A stretch of 64,000 bases of DNA from Gyromitra esculenta. Taxonomy: Eukaryota > Ascomycota > Pezizomycetes > Pezizales > Discinaceae. This document shows positions 10,201 to 21,000 of this stretch, in pieces. The DNA is taken from positions 3,038,001 to 3,102,000 of the forward strand of contig JBCAML010000001.1 in the NCBI GenBank assembly GCA_038503075.1. Direction: 5' to 3'. The translations under genes were made by a program, and so were the position numbers. The notes under the pieces are model-generated. The model was given only the letters and a program-made list of their open reading frames with translations, did not search any database and was not told the origin of the DNA. Every line of letters starts with the position of its first letter. The first letter of the stretch is position 1.

Positions 10201-10925
10201 CCATGGCTGAGTTCTCAGCAAATAACCAGGAATCCGCGAGTACCAAAGTTTCTCCTTTCTTTGCTAACTATGGGTACCATCCTCGTTTTGATACTACTCT
10301 CCTCCCAACCCAAGCGACCCCTCAGAGCCTAGATGCTGCCTTGTTTAGTCAAACAATGCAGGAACTCTATAACCATCTACGAACGCAAATAAGGACGGCC
10401 CAAGATATCCAAGAAACGGCCACGAATAGACACCGTATACCTGCTCCAGCTTACCGAGTCGATGACCATGTCTTCGTTTCAATGAAGAACATTAGAACTA
10501 CCCGTAATGCTAGAAAGTTGGATTGGAAATGGATGGGACCCTATCCGATTAAAAAGATGATCTCTCCTTTTGCCTACGAAGTTGACCTTCCATCCTCGGT
10601 TAAGTACCACCCTGTCTTTCATGTTTCTTTATTGAAACCTGCGGCCCATGATGCTCTCCCCGGACAAATCATTCCTCCCCCCGCTCCTGTTGTTGTCAAC
10701 GACCAAGAAGAATATTATATCGAGAAAATCTTGGACCAACGGATATATCGTAAGAAACAACAGTACCTCGTTGAATGGACCGGATATGCTCACCCTACCT
10801 GGGAACCCGCTGAAGACTTAGTAGATACTTTGGCACTAGAAAAGTTTTTAATTACCCCGACCTTAACTACGCCTAATGTTCGCAGGAGCTCACGCTTGAA
10901 GGGGGGAGCTACTTTCATGGATTGA
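7257..10925 (+). pseudogene. pol: E1 pol (protease, RT, RNase H, integrase, chromodomain), broken
   Basis: Polyprotein read in the -1 frame after gag. Domains in order: aspartic protease with LLDTGASGFAF near 7435-7470; reverse transcriptase with LFVKKADGSLR, the LDLRDGYHQIR block and the catalytic YLDDILIYS near 8510-8530; RNase H, damaged; integrase with the HHCC zinc motif (HHDAPAAGHPG...NCHICQKA), DD core residues in SMDFVTGLPE and TSDRG; and a C-terminal chromodomain (YIEKILDQRIY...YLVEWTGYAHPTWEPAEDL) near 10710-10825. The frame is open from 7257 to 8960, lost through indels in the RNase H part (about 8950-9416), and open again from 9417 to 10925. The stop lies inside the 3' LTR edge. 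Confidence 0.88.
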
Positions 10926-11333
10926 TTCAAGGATGACTCGTGGTTCGGATGGTTGTACAATCTCTTTGTTGTTCGGTTAGGTTTCGGGTTATTAGGATAA
11001 TGTCTTTGTGTTTTTGTTGTTGTCGGGTTGTTGTTAGTGCTACTGAAAAGCGGGGTATTTAAGGAAGGATTTTGGTTGTCTTCGTTCTTCTTCTTTCCTT
11101 AAGCAACGTTCTTACTTTACTTCTGTCGTATTGTTTTAATACTATCTCGATTCTACCTCAGAATCCTCGCAGTCGCTGTCGCTGTAGAACATTCCCACAC
11201 TTAACTCGCCTTGAGTTAGACCCCGTAGGACCTGTAGAAAACTTCGCTACTCTTATCGCAACGATTCTCATTTAAGTAGCTCTGCTCACCTTCTGGGATA
11301 CAGAAGGGCTTAAACTAGAATCGAACCGTGAGA
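10913..11333 (+). repeat. E1 3' LTR
   Basis: 421 bp, TTTCATGG to CCGTGAGA. It holds TATTTAA at 11056-11062, the self-primer AAGCAACGT at 11101-11109, and leader hairpins at 11149-11165 (GATTCT/AGAATC), 11203-11217 (AACTC/GAGTT) and 11289-11307 (CCTTCTG/CAGAAGG). The pol stop codon overlaps its first bases. Confidence 0.9.
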
Positions 11334-12118
11334 GGAAAGTACCTTATCACTTTAAAGCTGGGCTGATTCTGAATGATGTGGAAATCTTGCTATGGTTTGA
11401 CAATGCACCTGTCACTATGATGACCACTATTCACTACTTAATTGGTGAAAATTTGGAGGTTATGGAGAATAGGAGCAGACTTGGACCAAAAAGCACCAAC
11501 CATCGCCAGGCCCTGCTCGAATTCGGAGATGAACACAGTAAACAGCTTGAGATTCCTGTGGTTATTGTTCACTATAACTTCCACATGGGTGGAGTGGATA
11601 TAGCTGACCAGTACCGCTCCTATTATGATACCCAACTCACCACTTTCAGAACCTGGTTTCCTATATTTTTTTGGGCACTTGACACAGCTCTTGTCAATTC
11701 CTACATCATCTACCGAGATCTAGATTCATATAAAGGCACTACCCATAAGGAATTCCGGTTGCAGGTGGCTTGGGATTTGATTCTGGAGGGGGCATATGAG
11801 GTGGAAGCGTTGAGACCTAAAAAGCGAAAGGTGTCAATGATCGCCGAGGCAGGAAAGCGATTTGTCAAAGAATTAAAATATGTCACCAAATCAGCAGCCC
11901 TACCCCCCAACCGTGGCACAAAAGAACACCTACCTATTGCCAATAAAGGCCACGAGAAAGAGTGCTGGTTGTGTAGATATAAGCTCAAAGAACCAACAAA
12001 GTGTGAGGGTGGTCCTGGAGGAAGGGGGTACAAGACTCATTGGGAGTGTTCTACATGCAAAATACCTCTATGTCTTAATACTACCCGAAATTGCTTCACA
12101 GAATTTCATATGATTTAG
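11334..12118 (+). pseudogene. piggyBac-type transposase (DDE_Tnp_1_7), C-terminal fragment after E1
   Basis: Continues the frame broken at 5316, starting from codon GTA at 11339 after the duplicated GGAAA. It contains NFHMGGVDIADQYRSYY, the signature around the third catalytic Asp of piggyBac transposases, followed by TWFPIFFWALDTALVNSYIIY. It ends with a Cys-rich zinc-binding tail (CWLCRYKL...CSTCKIPLC...CF..FH), typical of the family. It stops at 12118 with no internal stop. Apart from the E1 insertion and the lost N terminus, this looks undecayed, so the gene was disabled recently. Confidence 0.82.
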
Positions 12119-12498
12119 CTTTACTTTGTATTTTAATAGCTCTTTTTTATTTATTTGTATTTATTTTAGCCAGAGCGAGCCCAGTCAAATTTGCACGGTT
12201 TTCCGTGCTAATTTCGCTACGATCCAAGGGATAGAGGCAAATGACCAACTAGTAATCAATGACTTACCGTCGCTATGCCAAATCACATGAATTTTACCCA
12301 AATTTCAGAGCTCTGGTTATTTTTTGTTAGGCGCGCAGATTTCTTTAGCGTAAACCCTAGAAACTGTTTCCAACACGTTCAAACCCCAATAAGAGACCTA
12401 AACTAGATTTCCTCATTTCCTACGTGGGGTCGATGCTTTTCTTTAGATTTTAACCGTTTATGGGATATGTATTCTTAGGCGTCGAAACGTATCCACAT
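12119..12498. other. Intergenic between piggyBac remnant and URK1
   Basis: AT-rich, with no ORF of note. It must contain the 3' ends of both genes, which converge here. No repeat ends were seen. Confidence 0.5.
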
Positions 12499-14452
12499 CT
12501 AACTCCCAAAATACCTCTCATCTATAAACCTCCTCTCAAATCCCTCTTCTACCTTACCCACAATGATTTTAACTCCAGGAAAAACCTTTGTCAACCTTCT
12601 TAGTCCCACAATGCTTGCTAAGTATGTTACAAATACTATACGATTTTCCTCAACGCCATAATCCTTAAGCACAGTAACAGCCATCAATGCCCCAGCTCCA
12701 GTAGTGATCTGCGGGTCCAGAACGAGGACGCTATCACTTGTCATAGTTGATGGAAGTTTTTGGTAATGTAGCTCCGGTTCTCCGGTGCGAACATTTGATT
12801 GAATTAACAATCTTCCGATTCTAGCGTCCGGAACAACCCGTTTAAGTCCAACTTCAAGGGCTCCTCCGGATCTCAGAATGACTACTGCACTGACATCACG
12901 AGAGAGCTCGAGCCCGGCGTATGTACACCCCTGGGGAGTCTCTACTTCTCTTGGCTTAAAAGCGAGGTGATCCATGCCGCGTTCTACGAGGAGCGCGGCA
13001 ACACGATCGAAGTAGAATATGAAGTCCTCACGAGAGGTATCGGTATCGTGAATAATTGTGTGCATGCATTGGAGCTGAGGGGAATCCTTGAGGATTTTGA
13101 CGGTCGACGGAAGAGGCTCATCGGCTTCATGGCCTTGGCCAAGGGCGCGGAGGGTTTCAAGGTGCTCTCTAGACTTAGTTAGGAGGGCGCGTTGTATGTG
13201 TTTTACTATCATCCCAATAGCAATAGTATTCTCAATCCCACGAGGAACCAATATGTCTGACACCTAATTAGTTTTTGAAAAGTTACGAGACTTGCGTCCA
13301 CTGACCAGCGTTCTTTTTCTGTGGCTCAACGAAGAGTTCGAAGTTAGGCTTAACAAACGTAGTCCACTGCTTTATTGCTCCGTGGATACTTTAGAACGCT
13401 GGTTAGTATAATCGTGATCCCCCCAAAAAATGAGGGTGGGATATCTAGGCTCAATTCCGTCCCTACTGCCGTTGGCTGCCCATTCGCACCAAGCTGCGCA
13501 AGAGAGGCTGGGCACGAGATTATAGGATATCCATAAATAAATGGAAATTTTTGGAATAGAGATAGACGTACTCTCTCCCACGATACTTGATATCGCGTGC
13601 CACTACCACATGACAACTCTCAGCAAGTTTTACTTGAGTGTTTATGGAACGCCTTACATCTTCTTGCAAGACAGACATCTGCATCTGTGTCCACAAAGAT
13701 CTGAGGAGTCCTTAGCTGGTAAATAATGCAGAGCGATGGGTTTCGCTAACCTTCATATCTAGCAACTCCAGTACCCTCGGATCGTAAAGGGCAAATATGC
13801 CTTCCAAGATTAAAACATGGCAGGAGTAAATAGTTGTTGTTACTGGTTGCCTTTGATGCTCCGCAAAGGAATAAACCTAGTGATTTTTCTCAAAGATATG
13901 TTCCCCGGAACTCCACTCAAGAAGGAGATATGTGGAAGCATACAGGTATCTCCGCCTTTCGCCTGGATTATCTTGTGAGAAATATTTCTTATCTATCGAG
14001 AAGTAGTTTAGGACGCACCCTTGCTTTAAGTCTCGAAGTCTTTCAACGAGGATGTCGAAGTCCATAGAGTTCGGGGAGTCAAAGTCATATTCGTTCCTAA
14101 AGGCTTGGGCAGACTGTTCCGAGTCCAATGACTTGTAAAATGAATCCTACATCACAAAATATGAGCTCAGATTAGACATCATATAAAAGTATTTATTGGT
14201 ATCTTTGATATGTATAGAGCGATAAAAAAAGTAGTAGGCTTACCATGGACAAAATCACGACCCATGGTAAATTCAGAGCGCTGACGATTTTAACAGCTAG
14301 AGACGTCTTCCCAGAGCCACTTGAGCCTGCAATACCGATTATCTATAGTTGCCGGTTAGATGCGTACTTATCCTCAACATTCCCAGGTGTTAACGAAGCT
14401 GGGGCATACGGACGTGGGTATTCGCCCATGGCGGACTATAGTGAACCACCAT
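12499..14452 (-). CDS. URK1: Uridine kinase / uracil phosphoribosyltransferase-like fusion (URK1 type)
   Basis: Phosphorylates uridine and cytidine in pyrimidine salvage; the C-terminal half is a UPRTase-like domain as in yeast Urk1 and animal UCKL1. I reconstruct nine exons: 14452-14414, 14342-14244, 14146-14019, 13962-13944, 13876-13751, 13700-13658, 13602-13572, 13388-13306 and 13256-12499, which close in frame to 441 residues, the usual family size. Visible motifs are the P-loop GIAGSSGSGKTS in exon 2, the NEYDFDSP block in exon 3, LILEGIFALYDPR in exon 5, IKQW..FVKPNF in exon 8, and the UPRT segment with LVLDPQITTGAGA (PRPP loop) in the last exon. The long last exon looks like a separate ORF starting MSDIL, but its true acceptor is inside that codon run. 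Exon 4 is only 19 nt. Start chosen because an in-frame stop lies just upstream. Confidence 0.92.
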
Positions 14453-14938
14453 TTTGATGGGCTATGGCTATCGTAATGAGGTAATACTGGATATAAGAGT
14501 TAGTTGTCAAGAGAGGGATTTCTCTCGAGTAACTCTTTTTGCGGTAGGCAGATAGGTAAAAGGGCATGTGAACAAATCCATATATTATGTACGCCCCTGC
14601 ATGGTTGTACCTTGCCAACATCCCAGCGTTTTAAGGGTTAGGGTTATCAACTCTTGGCTTTAGGGCGCACCACATTCCATCTGTCTTCGTGACGCCTATC
14701 TCCCACTTCTTCCTAGTCTCCAACCCACCTCACCATAAAAATCCTTCTTTTCCCCCTCTCGCTCCTTCGCCGCGAAATAATTCTGCCTGCCCCACCCTGC
14801 TCAGGGTTCATCTGGCTGTGCAGCCAACATGGTAGGCATCATGTCCTTCCGTTGATTCTCTTCTCTACTCTCTCTGGCTCCCTCGGATTGGCGGCTGGTC
14901 ATGCATCGCCTCTTGTATGCGCGTGCTGATCATCAGCC
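14453..14938. other. Shared divergent promoter region, URK1 / GID8
   Basis: About 490 bp between the starts of URK1 (leftward) and GID8 (rightward). The right half (about 14680-14860) is pyrimidine-rich on the plus strand, as often seen upstream of fungal start sites. No clear operator or TATA element is recognised. Confidence 0.45.
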
Positions 14939-16121
14939 ATGAATCAGAGTTCTTCTGCTGCTTCGACGGCGACCCCTTCGAGAAAGCCGATTCCTGTCGA
15001 CTGGGATAAGAGGGTCGATGATGTTAAGGTCACGAAAGCGTATGTTTATATTCTATTTTCTCTCGCCTCATGCACTTTCCTGCACCTGCCCTGATCTAAA
15101 TGATGAACTATTATTCAAGTTGGGAATCTCTCTGAAATTACCATGTTAGAGAATATGTTAACTTGTTTCTGATTTTTGTTTCAACACTCACATACTTGGT
15201 TGTGTTATAATATATATTTAAGTGATAGTCAGAACTGATAGGTTGCGACGAATAGTGACTTGAATACTTTGGTGATGAATTATCTTATCATCGAAGGCTA
15301 CAAATCTGCAGCGGTTAAATTTGCCCAGGAGGCAAACATTGCCCCGCAAGTCGATCTTGAATCGATCGAGGAGCGTGTAGAAATACGGAACGCTATACAT
15401 CATGGTGATATTCAGGCAGCTATAGAACGCGTCAATGAATTAAATCCCGTGGTTAGTCTGGCCTCTTTTCCTTCATTCCCCATTTCATTTATTCAAAGTT
15501 ATTGCCTCGCTATGATTAAACAATGTTTCATGCACCACTCTCAGACCTTCGGGTCGGTGATGATAACCCGAACCAAAACTTCAGTCTTCAATATGAGCAA
15601 ATTCTTTCACCAAACTATATCTCACCCAGGCATACTTTTGTCATGGTATGTATGTTGACACATACAATGTGGAGTAGATATTAGATACAAATCCGTCTTT
15701 ACATTTCTCACTTCTCCGTCTTCAGCTGATCGAGTTGATTCGTAATTGCACTTCAGACCCTGATGGTGATATATCAGCGGCTCTCGCTTTTGCAACAACT
15801 CATCTAGCACCCCGGGCACCAGGCAATCCAGCATTCCTACAGGATTTGGAACGAACGATGGCGCTCTTGTGTTTTCCACCCAACAACCTTGCCCCGCCAC
15901 TCGCTGAACTTATGGATCCGGCTTTGAGAAGGCAGGTTGCTGCTAAGGTGAACGAGGCTATTCTCGATGCCCAGGGTGTACAAAAAGAAGCAAAGATCCG
16001 TCGCTTAGTGAGATTGCGAGGATGGGCTGAGCAAAGAATCCGGAACGAAAAAAGAGATATTCCCCCAATGGATTTGGGGCTGGACTTGGGGCAGCCAATG
16101 GATGAACCTATGGGTACTTGA
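14939..16121 (+). CDS. GID8: GID8/CTLH complex subunit (LisH-CTLH-CRA protein)
   Basis: Scaffold subunit of the GID/CTLH E3 ubiquitin ligase, which in yeast degrades gluconeogenic enzymes. Exon 1 (14939-15039) encodes a Ser/Thr-rich leader ending DWDKRVDDVKVTKA; exon 2 (15256-15451) holds LVMNYLIIEGYKSAAVKF (LisH) and the start of CTLH (IEERVEIRNAIHHGDIQAAIERVNELNP). The last exon (15726-16121) starts LIELIRNC and carries the CRA region to stop TGA, ending in a Met/Pro/Leu-rich tail. Between exons 2 and 3 the family expects about 15-20 residues; DDNPNQNFSLQYEQ at about 15559-15600 fits well, but I cannot join it in phase with ordinary GT/AG sites. The family call is firm, the middle of the model is not. 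Confidence 0.85.
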
Positions 16122-16579
16122 AGCTTAATAGATTATGAATTTACGAATTGCTAGCTTTCTTAGTTGGTTGGACTGGTCTGGGTTGATCGGGTTTAAGATT
16201 CGAATGGGCTGGGGTCTTTGTCGTTGCTCGTTTTCAACGTTTTATCAGAGTTGGGATTGGTACTGGGTTGGCGTTGATTGTTTTTTTTTCTTTCGGTATT
16301 TTTTGTATAGCAATATTATTACCGTGCATTGAAACGTCAGAAAAGCAATAGTCTGTACATGTTAGCAAAATTTGTGTGAATTTCATGGGTGGTGATCCTA
16401 AATTACATGTTCAGTAAAAAAATTGTGCCGGGTAACACCATTGAGCCGCACGGTCTGTGCACGTACCTAATTTTCCCCAGATGCAACACACTGGTATCAC
16501 AAAAACATTTTAAGACTCAACTGCTCGCCATGTGTGAACACGGATTTCAACACAATTCCCAGAAACTTGAATAGTAAAT

Positions 16580-17749
16580 ATGGAGCCCACGACTCTCTCC
16601 AGTAATTGGAAACTGCTTCAACAGAGTCTCAAAAGCAGTACAGCCTCCGGGGATAAGCCGAAACGTAAGGCCACTCAGGTGGAAGATAATAGTTCACCCA
16701 TAAAACCTGCTAAAAAAATAAGGGCAAATCTGTACGTGACCTTTTTTTTTTTGAAATAGCTCCATACTTATATATATGTTATTTGAAATAGGTCTAGGAG
16801 TAAAGTTAAGCTCGCAAGAGCAGAGATTCTAGATTGCAAACGTACGAAATCTATAAGAAGAGTAGTTAGTCCCACCACGAAGATGGCATCGACTTCTCTC
16901 GCGTTGTGGGCGGAAGACAATGATATCCCCGCCGCTGATTTAGCGCGGGCTTATAATATCCCGGCGACATCTTCGCTATCTACGAAAGTATCAGTGGAGG
17001 CAGTTGCCGTTTCAGAAGTGGACCCATCAAAGACAGAAGTGGGTCGATATATTGCAATCGATTGCGAAATGGTAGGCGTTGGAGGAGAGGCAAATGAACG
17101 TTCCGCGCTGGCAAGAGTATCGATTGTGAATTATTATGGGCATCTAATCCTAGATACATTCGTGAAACCGAAAGAAAGGGTTACAGATTGGAGGACATGG
17201 GTTTCTGGTGTTAATGCTGCTAGTATGAAAACTGGTATGTTTTTCTACTCCTCTCTATTATATCTTGACCATGTATTGAAAGTCTTCGCAGCGGTTACAT
17301 ATGAAGAGGCTCAGAGAAAAGTATCAGATATACTACAGGACCGCATACTAGTTGGGCACGCCGTGAAAAACGATCTCGAAGTCCTTCTTCTCTCGCACCC
17401 GAAACGTGATATCCGTGATACCAGCCGGCATCCAGCATTTAGGAAGCTAAGTAATGGAAAGACACCTGGATTGAAGAAGCTTGCGAAGGAGATTTTGGGG
17501 GTTGATATCCAGGGAGGGGAGCATTCTAGTGTAGGTCCTACTACTCTAAGAGTGAGAGTTTTAGGGTAGTAAATAATACTAATTGGATTTCCGGAATAGA
17601 TCGAGGACGCGAGAGCGTGTATGAGCCTTTATAGGTTACGAAAAGACGAGTTCGAGGTTTTGCACGCGGCGAAGTACCCAAATCACGCGAACAAGCAGAA
17701 AGGTAAAGGTGGAGGAAGTAATAACAAGAAGAAGAAAAGTAAGAGTTAA
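16580..17749 (+). CDS. REX4: RNA exonuclease 4 (REX4), DEDDh 3'-5' exonuclease
   Basis: Nuclear/nucleolar exonuclease acting in pre-rRNA (ITS1) processing. Four exons, 16580-16731, 16792-17234, 17292-17530 and 17600-17749, close in frame to 327 residues, close to family length. A basic N terminus (KPKRKATQ, KPAKKIR) looks like a nuclear signal. The exonuclease domain carries IAIDCEMVG (first Asp and Glu), the GHAVKNDL block (catalytic Asp), and HSSIEDARACMSLY (His and last Asp of DEDDh, created across the last splice). The tail is Lys-rich. The reading inside intron 3 looks open but lacks these residues, so splicing is required. Confidence 0.92.
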
Positions 17750-17973
17750 ATCTGAATACTATCCAAATTTCGTTATCTTGCGAGATTCTCATCCTATATC
17801 ATTTATGTGGATTGCGAACGATCAAACACCAATGGTATTTTCCTTTTTTCTCTGTTTACATTAAAAACCGGGCATATAAAGTACATGTAGTCCCCGTTAA
17901 TTTTTGTTGCTACTTTTATCTATATGAAAGTATATTTTCGGTATCCAACCACCTAACTCGCTAAAGTGGAATC

Positions 17974-18285
17974 ATGATTGACCTATTATACACGAAGAAA
18001 GGCGTTCAAGGGGCACTGAAATTATGGAACGCCTGCGAAAAGAAAAGAAGAGGAGATAATGGTGATGAAGAGAATGAAATTGTCAGAGATGAACTGAGAG
18101 GATGGGGTGAACTGGAGCAGGAGAATGGAGGAGATATGAACGATGAATTTGTGCTTGCAGTGAGAGGGTTTAGAGAGCAGTTGATTGATTTTGTGTTTTT
18201 TGTTTTGTTTGCTTTATGTTTCAGTTTAACTTGGGGAAAAGAAAGCGTGGGCTTTGGATTATGTGGCCAAGAAGATGGGATATGA
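17974..18285 (+). CDS. Small hypothetical ORF
   Basis: Open frame of 103 codons starting at ATG 17974. The first two thirds are charged and look coding (LKLWNACEKKRRGD, DELRGWGELEQEN). The last third becomes hydrophobic and T-rich, as an intron would; a GTGTTTTTTG..AAAAG intron near 18198-18247 would splice to a tail beginning KAWALDYVAKKMGYERGEGN and stop near 18345. No family recognised. Codon use is plausible, but length and support are weak. Confidence 0.35.
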   Translation: MIDLLYTKKGVQGALKLWNACEKKRRGDNGDEENEIVRDELRGWGELEQENGGDMNDEFVLAVRGFREQLIDFVFFVLFALCFSLTWGKESVGFGLCGQEDGI

Positions 18286-18381
18286 GAGAGGAGAAGGAAA
18301 TACGTGGTTGTTTTTTATTTTTGTATTGTCATAGGTTTAGTATTGGTTATAATGAATGAGTTAAACAAAAAAAAACAAAAG

Positions 18382-19896
18382 CTAAAGTGGAATACCCTCA
18401 TAAAGCTCTGTAGCCCCCTCCCTTCCTACACTAAAAATAATATCATTCAAAACCTTTGACTTAAACCCAGCTTCGCAATAAGTGAAGTAATACCTCCATT
18501 TCCTCTTAAAGACCTGAACATCAGCATCACTCATATTTGGATGCTGCCGTTTCAGTGTTGGGGCGATTCGGGAATCAAATGTTTTCAGGAAGCTTTCACA
18601 CCAAATACGGAGGGTGCGGGTGTAGTGCCCGCCTATATTTTCTACCGATTCGAGAACTAGAGAGCCGGAAGTGCCTTTGTTGATAGAAGATATTAACTGT
18701 GTGTGAGATGGCAGATAACCGCCGGGGAAGATATATTTTCGAATGAAATCATTCCCTTTTGTGTAATTGTCGTGTCTCTATATTATTGTAAGTTAACATC
18801 TAATTACCCAGATGCCGATATTTATTGAGGGGTGACTTGCAGTCTCCGGCAGAGTGATACACTGAAACACAGCAATTCCTCCCTCGGGCTTTAGCAGCCT
18901 ATCTACGGTCTCGAAGTACGTCTCCAGATACTCCTTCCCAACTGCTTCCAGCATCTCAATAGACACAACCTTATCGAACCTCTTCTCTGGCGTCTTCAAT
19001 GCTCGGTAATCGCATAAAAGCACAGTGATATCGTCTACCATACCTGCGGCAGCAATTCTCTTCTCCGCCAATGTCTTCTGCTCTATACTCAATGTCAGGC
19101 TTGTAACCTTACATCCAGTCTTCCGAACCGCCTCCATCGCGAAACTGCCCCACCCTGTTCCAATTTCGAGGACATGGTCTGAAGGTTTTATCCTTGCAAG
19201 GGAAATGATCTTATTTATCTTTCTGTACTGCGCTGCTTCAAGGTCAACATCGTCGAGGATCGAGGTGTCGAAGACAGCGCATGAGTAGGTCATGTCTGGT
19301 GTAAGGAATGCAGCGAACATATCGTTGGAGATATCATAATGGGCAGCGACATTGAGGAGGGAATTTGAGAGCGTGTTGGTCGATTTTATGAGAGATGTTA
19401 GGGAGTTAAAGATGGTGGAGGAGAAGGTAGATGCGTTTGAGAGCTGGTTACGGTTGAGAAGGAAGATCTAGTAGACGAAAAAGTTAACTATGTTTCCTTT
19501 TTGGCATGGCTTTCTTGTGAATAGCTGGGTGGGATATTTACAGTGAAGAAAGAGCATAGATCCGAGCAGTCTACTTCTCCAAGCATATACGCTTCCGAAA
19601 ACCCCTTAACTCTTTGTAAGTTACTGGTTTCAAGAGCACTTATTAAACCTAGGGGAAATTACCATATCCCCAAACAGCAGTAATCTGATCCAGAATACAT
19701 CACTTTTGATTTTAAGATAACTCGATGGGCTATCGTCATAGCCAAAAGAGCGGATCTCGCCGTTGCGAAGTTCGATTCGTAGCGAACCACATTCTATGCG
19801 CTCAAGTAAGTATAGTATAGACCGCCGTGAAAACCCCAGGAGCGGTCCCCATGCCAGATTGTTAACAGTCGAGGTGACTGCTGATAGAAATTCCAT
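18382..19896 (-). CDS. Cyclopropane-fatty-acyl-phospholipid synthase family methyltransferase
   Basis: Transfers a methylene from S-adenosylmethionine to the double bond of an unsaturated acyl chain in phospholipids. Four exons (19896-19663, 19604-19542, 19467-18808, 18777-18382) close in frame to 450 residues, a normal size. Exon 2 encodes GFSEAYMLGEVDCSDL, a hallmark of the CFA N-terminal domain. Exon 3 has AAHYDISNDMFAAFL, the SAM-binding loop VLEIGTGWGSFA and VSIEMLEAVG. Exon 4 has FIRKYIFPGGYLPS and ends in GREGATELYEGIPL. No membrane segment stands out, unlike the related sphingolipid C9-methyltransferases, so CFA synthase is preferred. Confidence 0.9.
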
Positions 19897-21000
19897 TATG
19901 AAAATTGGTTACGTATGGTCGAACGAAAAAAAAGGGTGATATTTCGTTCAGAAAAGAAGAAAATGGTATTCTACTTGTCCTTATATTGTGCAGGTGTGCA
20001 AATATATAAGTTGACTAGCGAGATCCCACATGTTCCTTTAATTTGGAAAAATACGGGAAGTGTGTATCCGGGATATTCATCGATTTCACTAATTAATTCA
20101 GTTGTATGTTGAACGAACATGGCGTGCGGTGTAATTATCTGTCCGTAGATGCAGCGATGTGTTTGGAATAATTTACCCAACACGAAGGACCCTTACCGCT
20201 AGCATTTAAGACCCTCAATTACTATTTTAGAACAAAATTTGGACCCACTTTTAGCACAGAAATTGGTTACGATTCCGTTTGCAAAATCAATGACGACTAT
20301 AATCGTAGAGCATCGTGACTAATAGCTGTTTTTGGTAAGGCAAGGTAGCCTCAAGAAGGGTCTTAGATTAACCTACAATGGGAATCATTGCTAGACTAAG
20401 CCTAGAAGAAGACAAGTCTTGTACTTCAATTATAGCTTTATAAGGTAGGGTCTGTGCCTGGATTATGCAGGTGCTGCGGTTTTTACGATCTGAAGCCTTT
20501 TTGTACGTTCTGCTTATCGGCGCGAAGGTGGTCGCGAAATTAGTTGGGCACAATGATAGGGTTAGGGTTTTCACATTCAGACTTGGCGATAAGACTTTAT
20601 AGGGGTGTTCGAGCCGTGCGTAGTCTAAATTAGCACTTGTAACAGGCATAAAGAACCCGAAAATGATTTTTCTGGTTATAATTTCTGATTTGCCTTGGTT
20701 TGGCACGTCCACGACTTGGTAGGCTGGCTCCAACTTGCGTTTTCTGGTTCTTTATGCCTACTGCGAGTACTAGTATATTTGCACAAGAAACAAGCTGCGG
20801 AAATTGGCATCGATCGTTGTGGATACACGTAGGTACGACGAGTCTTACAGAACTATGGTCACAGACTATATGTATTGAGATACATAGCCCCACCTAGAAG
20901 AACAAAGAGGAAGCAGCACCTCTATATTTTTAATCTTAGAATTTAGAGGTCTTGAGAGTCTAAGGGAGTTCTTAAGGGCGAACAAACGGAAAACTAACTA
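19897..21000. other. Intergenic region with a short inverted repeat
   Basis: No gene supported. AGGCATAAAGAACCCGAAAA near 20645-20664 recurs inverted with one mismatch near 20736-20757, about 75 bp apart. The ORFs overlapping it in both directions are by-products of this symmetry. The left end should carry the CFA synthase promoter. Confidence 0.5.

Larger units (their letters stand above)
5317..11333 (+). mobile_element. E1: Ty3/gypsy chromodomain LTR retrotransposon, near full length
   Basis: Complete element of 6017 bp with two LTRs (5317-5733 and 10913-11333), perfect target duplication GGAAA (5312-5316 and 11334-11338), a self-primer-type binding site after the 5' LTR, gag, a -1 frameshift signal, pol and a purine tract (GGGGGGAGCTAC) before the 3' LTR. 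It is inserted in a piggyBac transposase gene. The chromodomain and self-priming layout place it with the Tf1/sushi-type chromoviruses. It cannot make full Gag-Pol as it stands: gag has a small indel near 7140, and pol loses its frame between about 8950 and 9417. Confidence 0.92.

Noticed and set aside
12967..13182. Plus ORF opposite URK1
   Set aside because: It is the antisense reading of the UPRT-domain exon.
16135..16332. 65-codon ORF after GID8, rich in Trp, Leu and Phe
   Set aside because: It lies in the 3' untranslated part of GID8, is T/G-rich, and resembles no protein.
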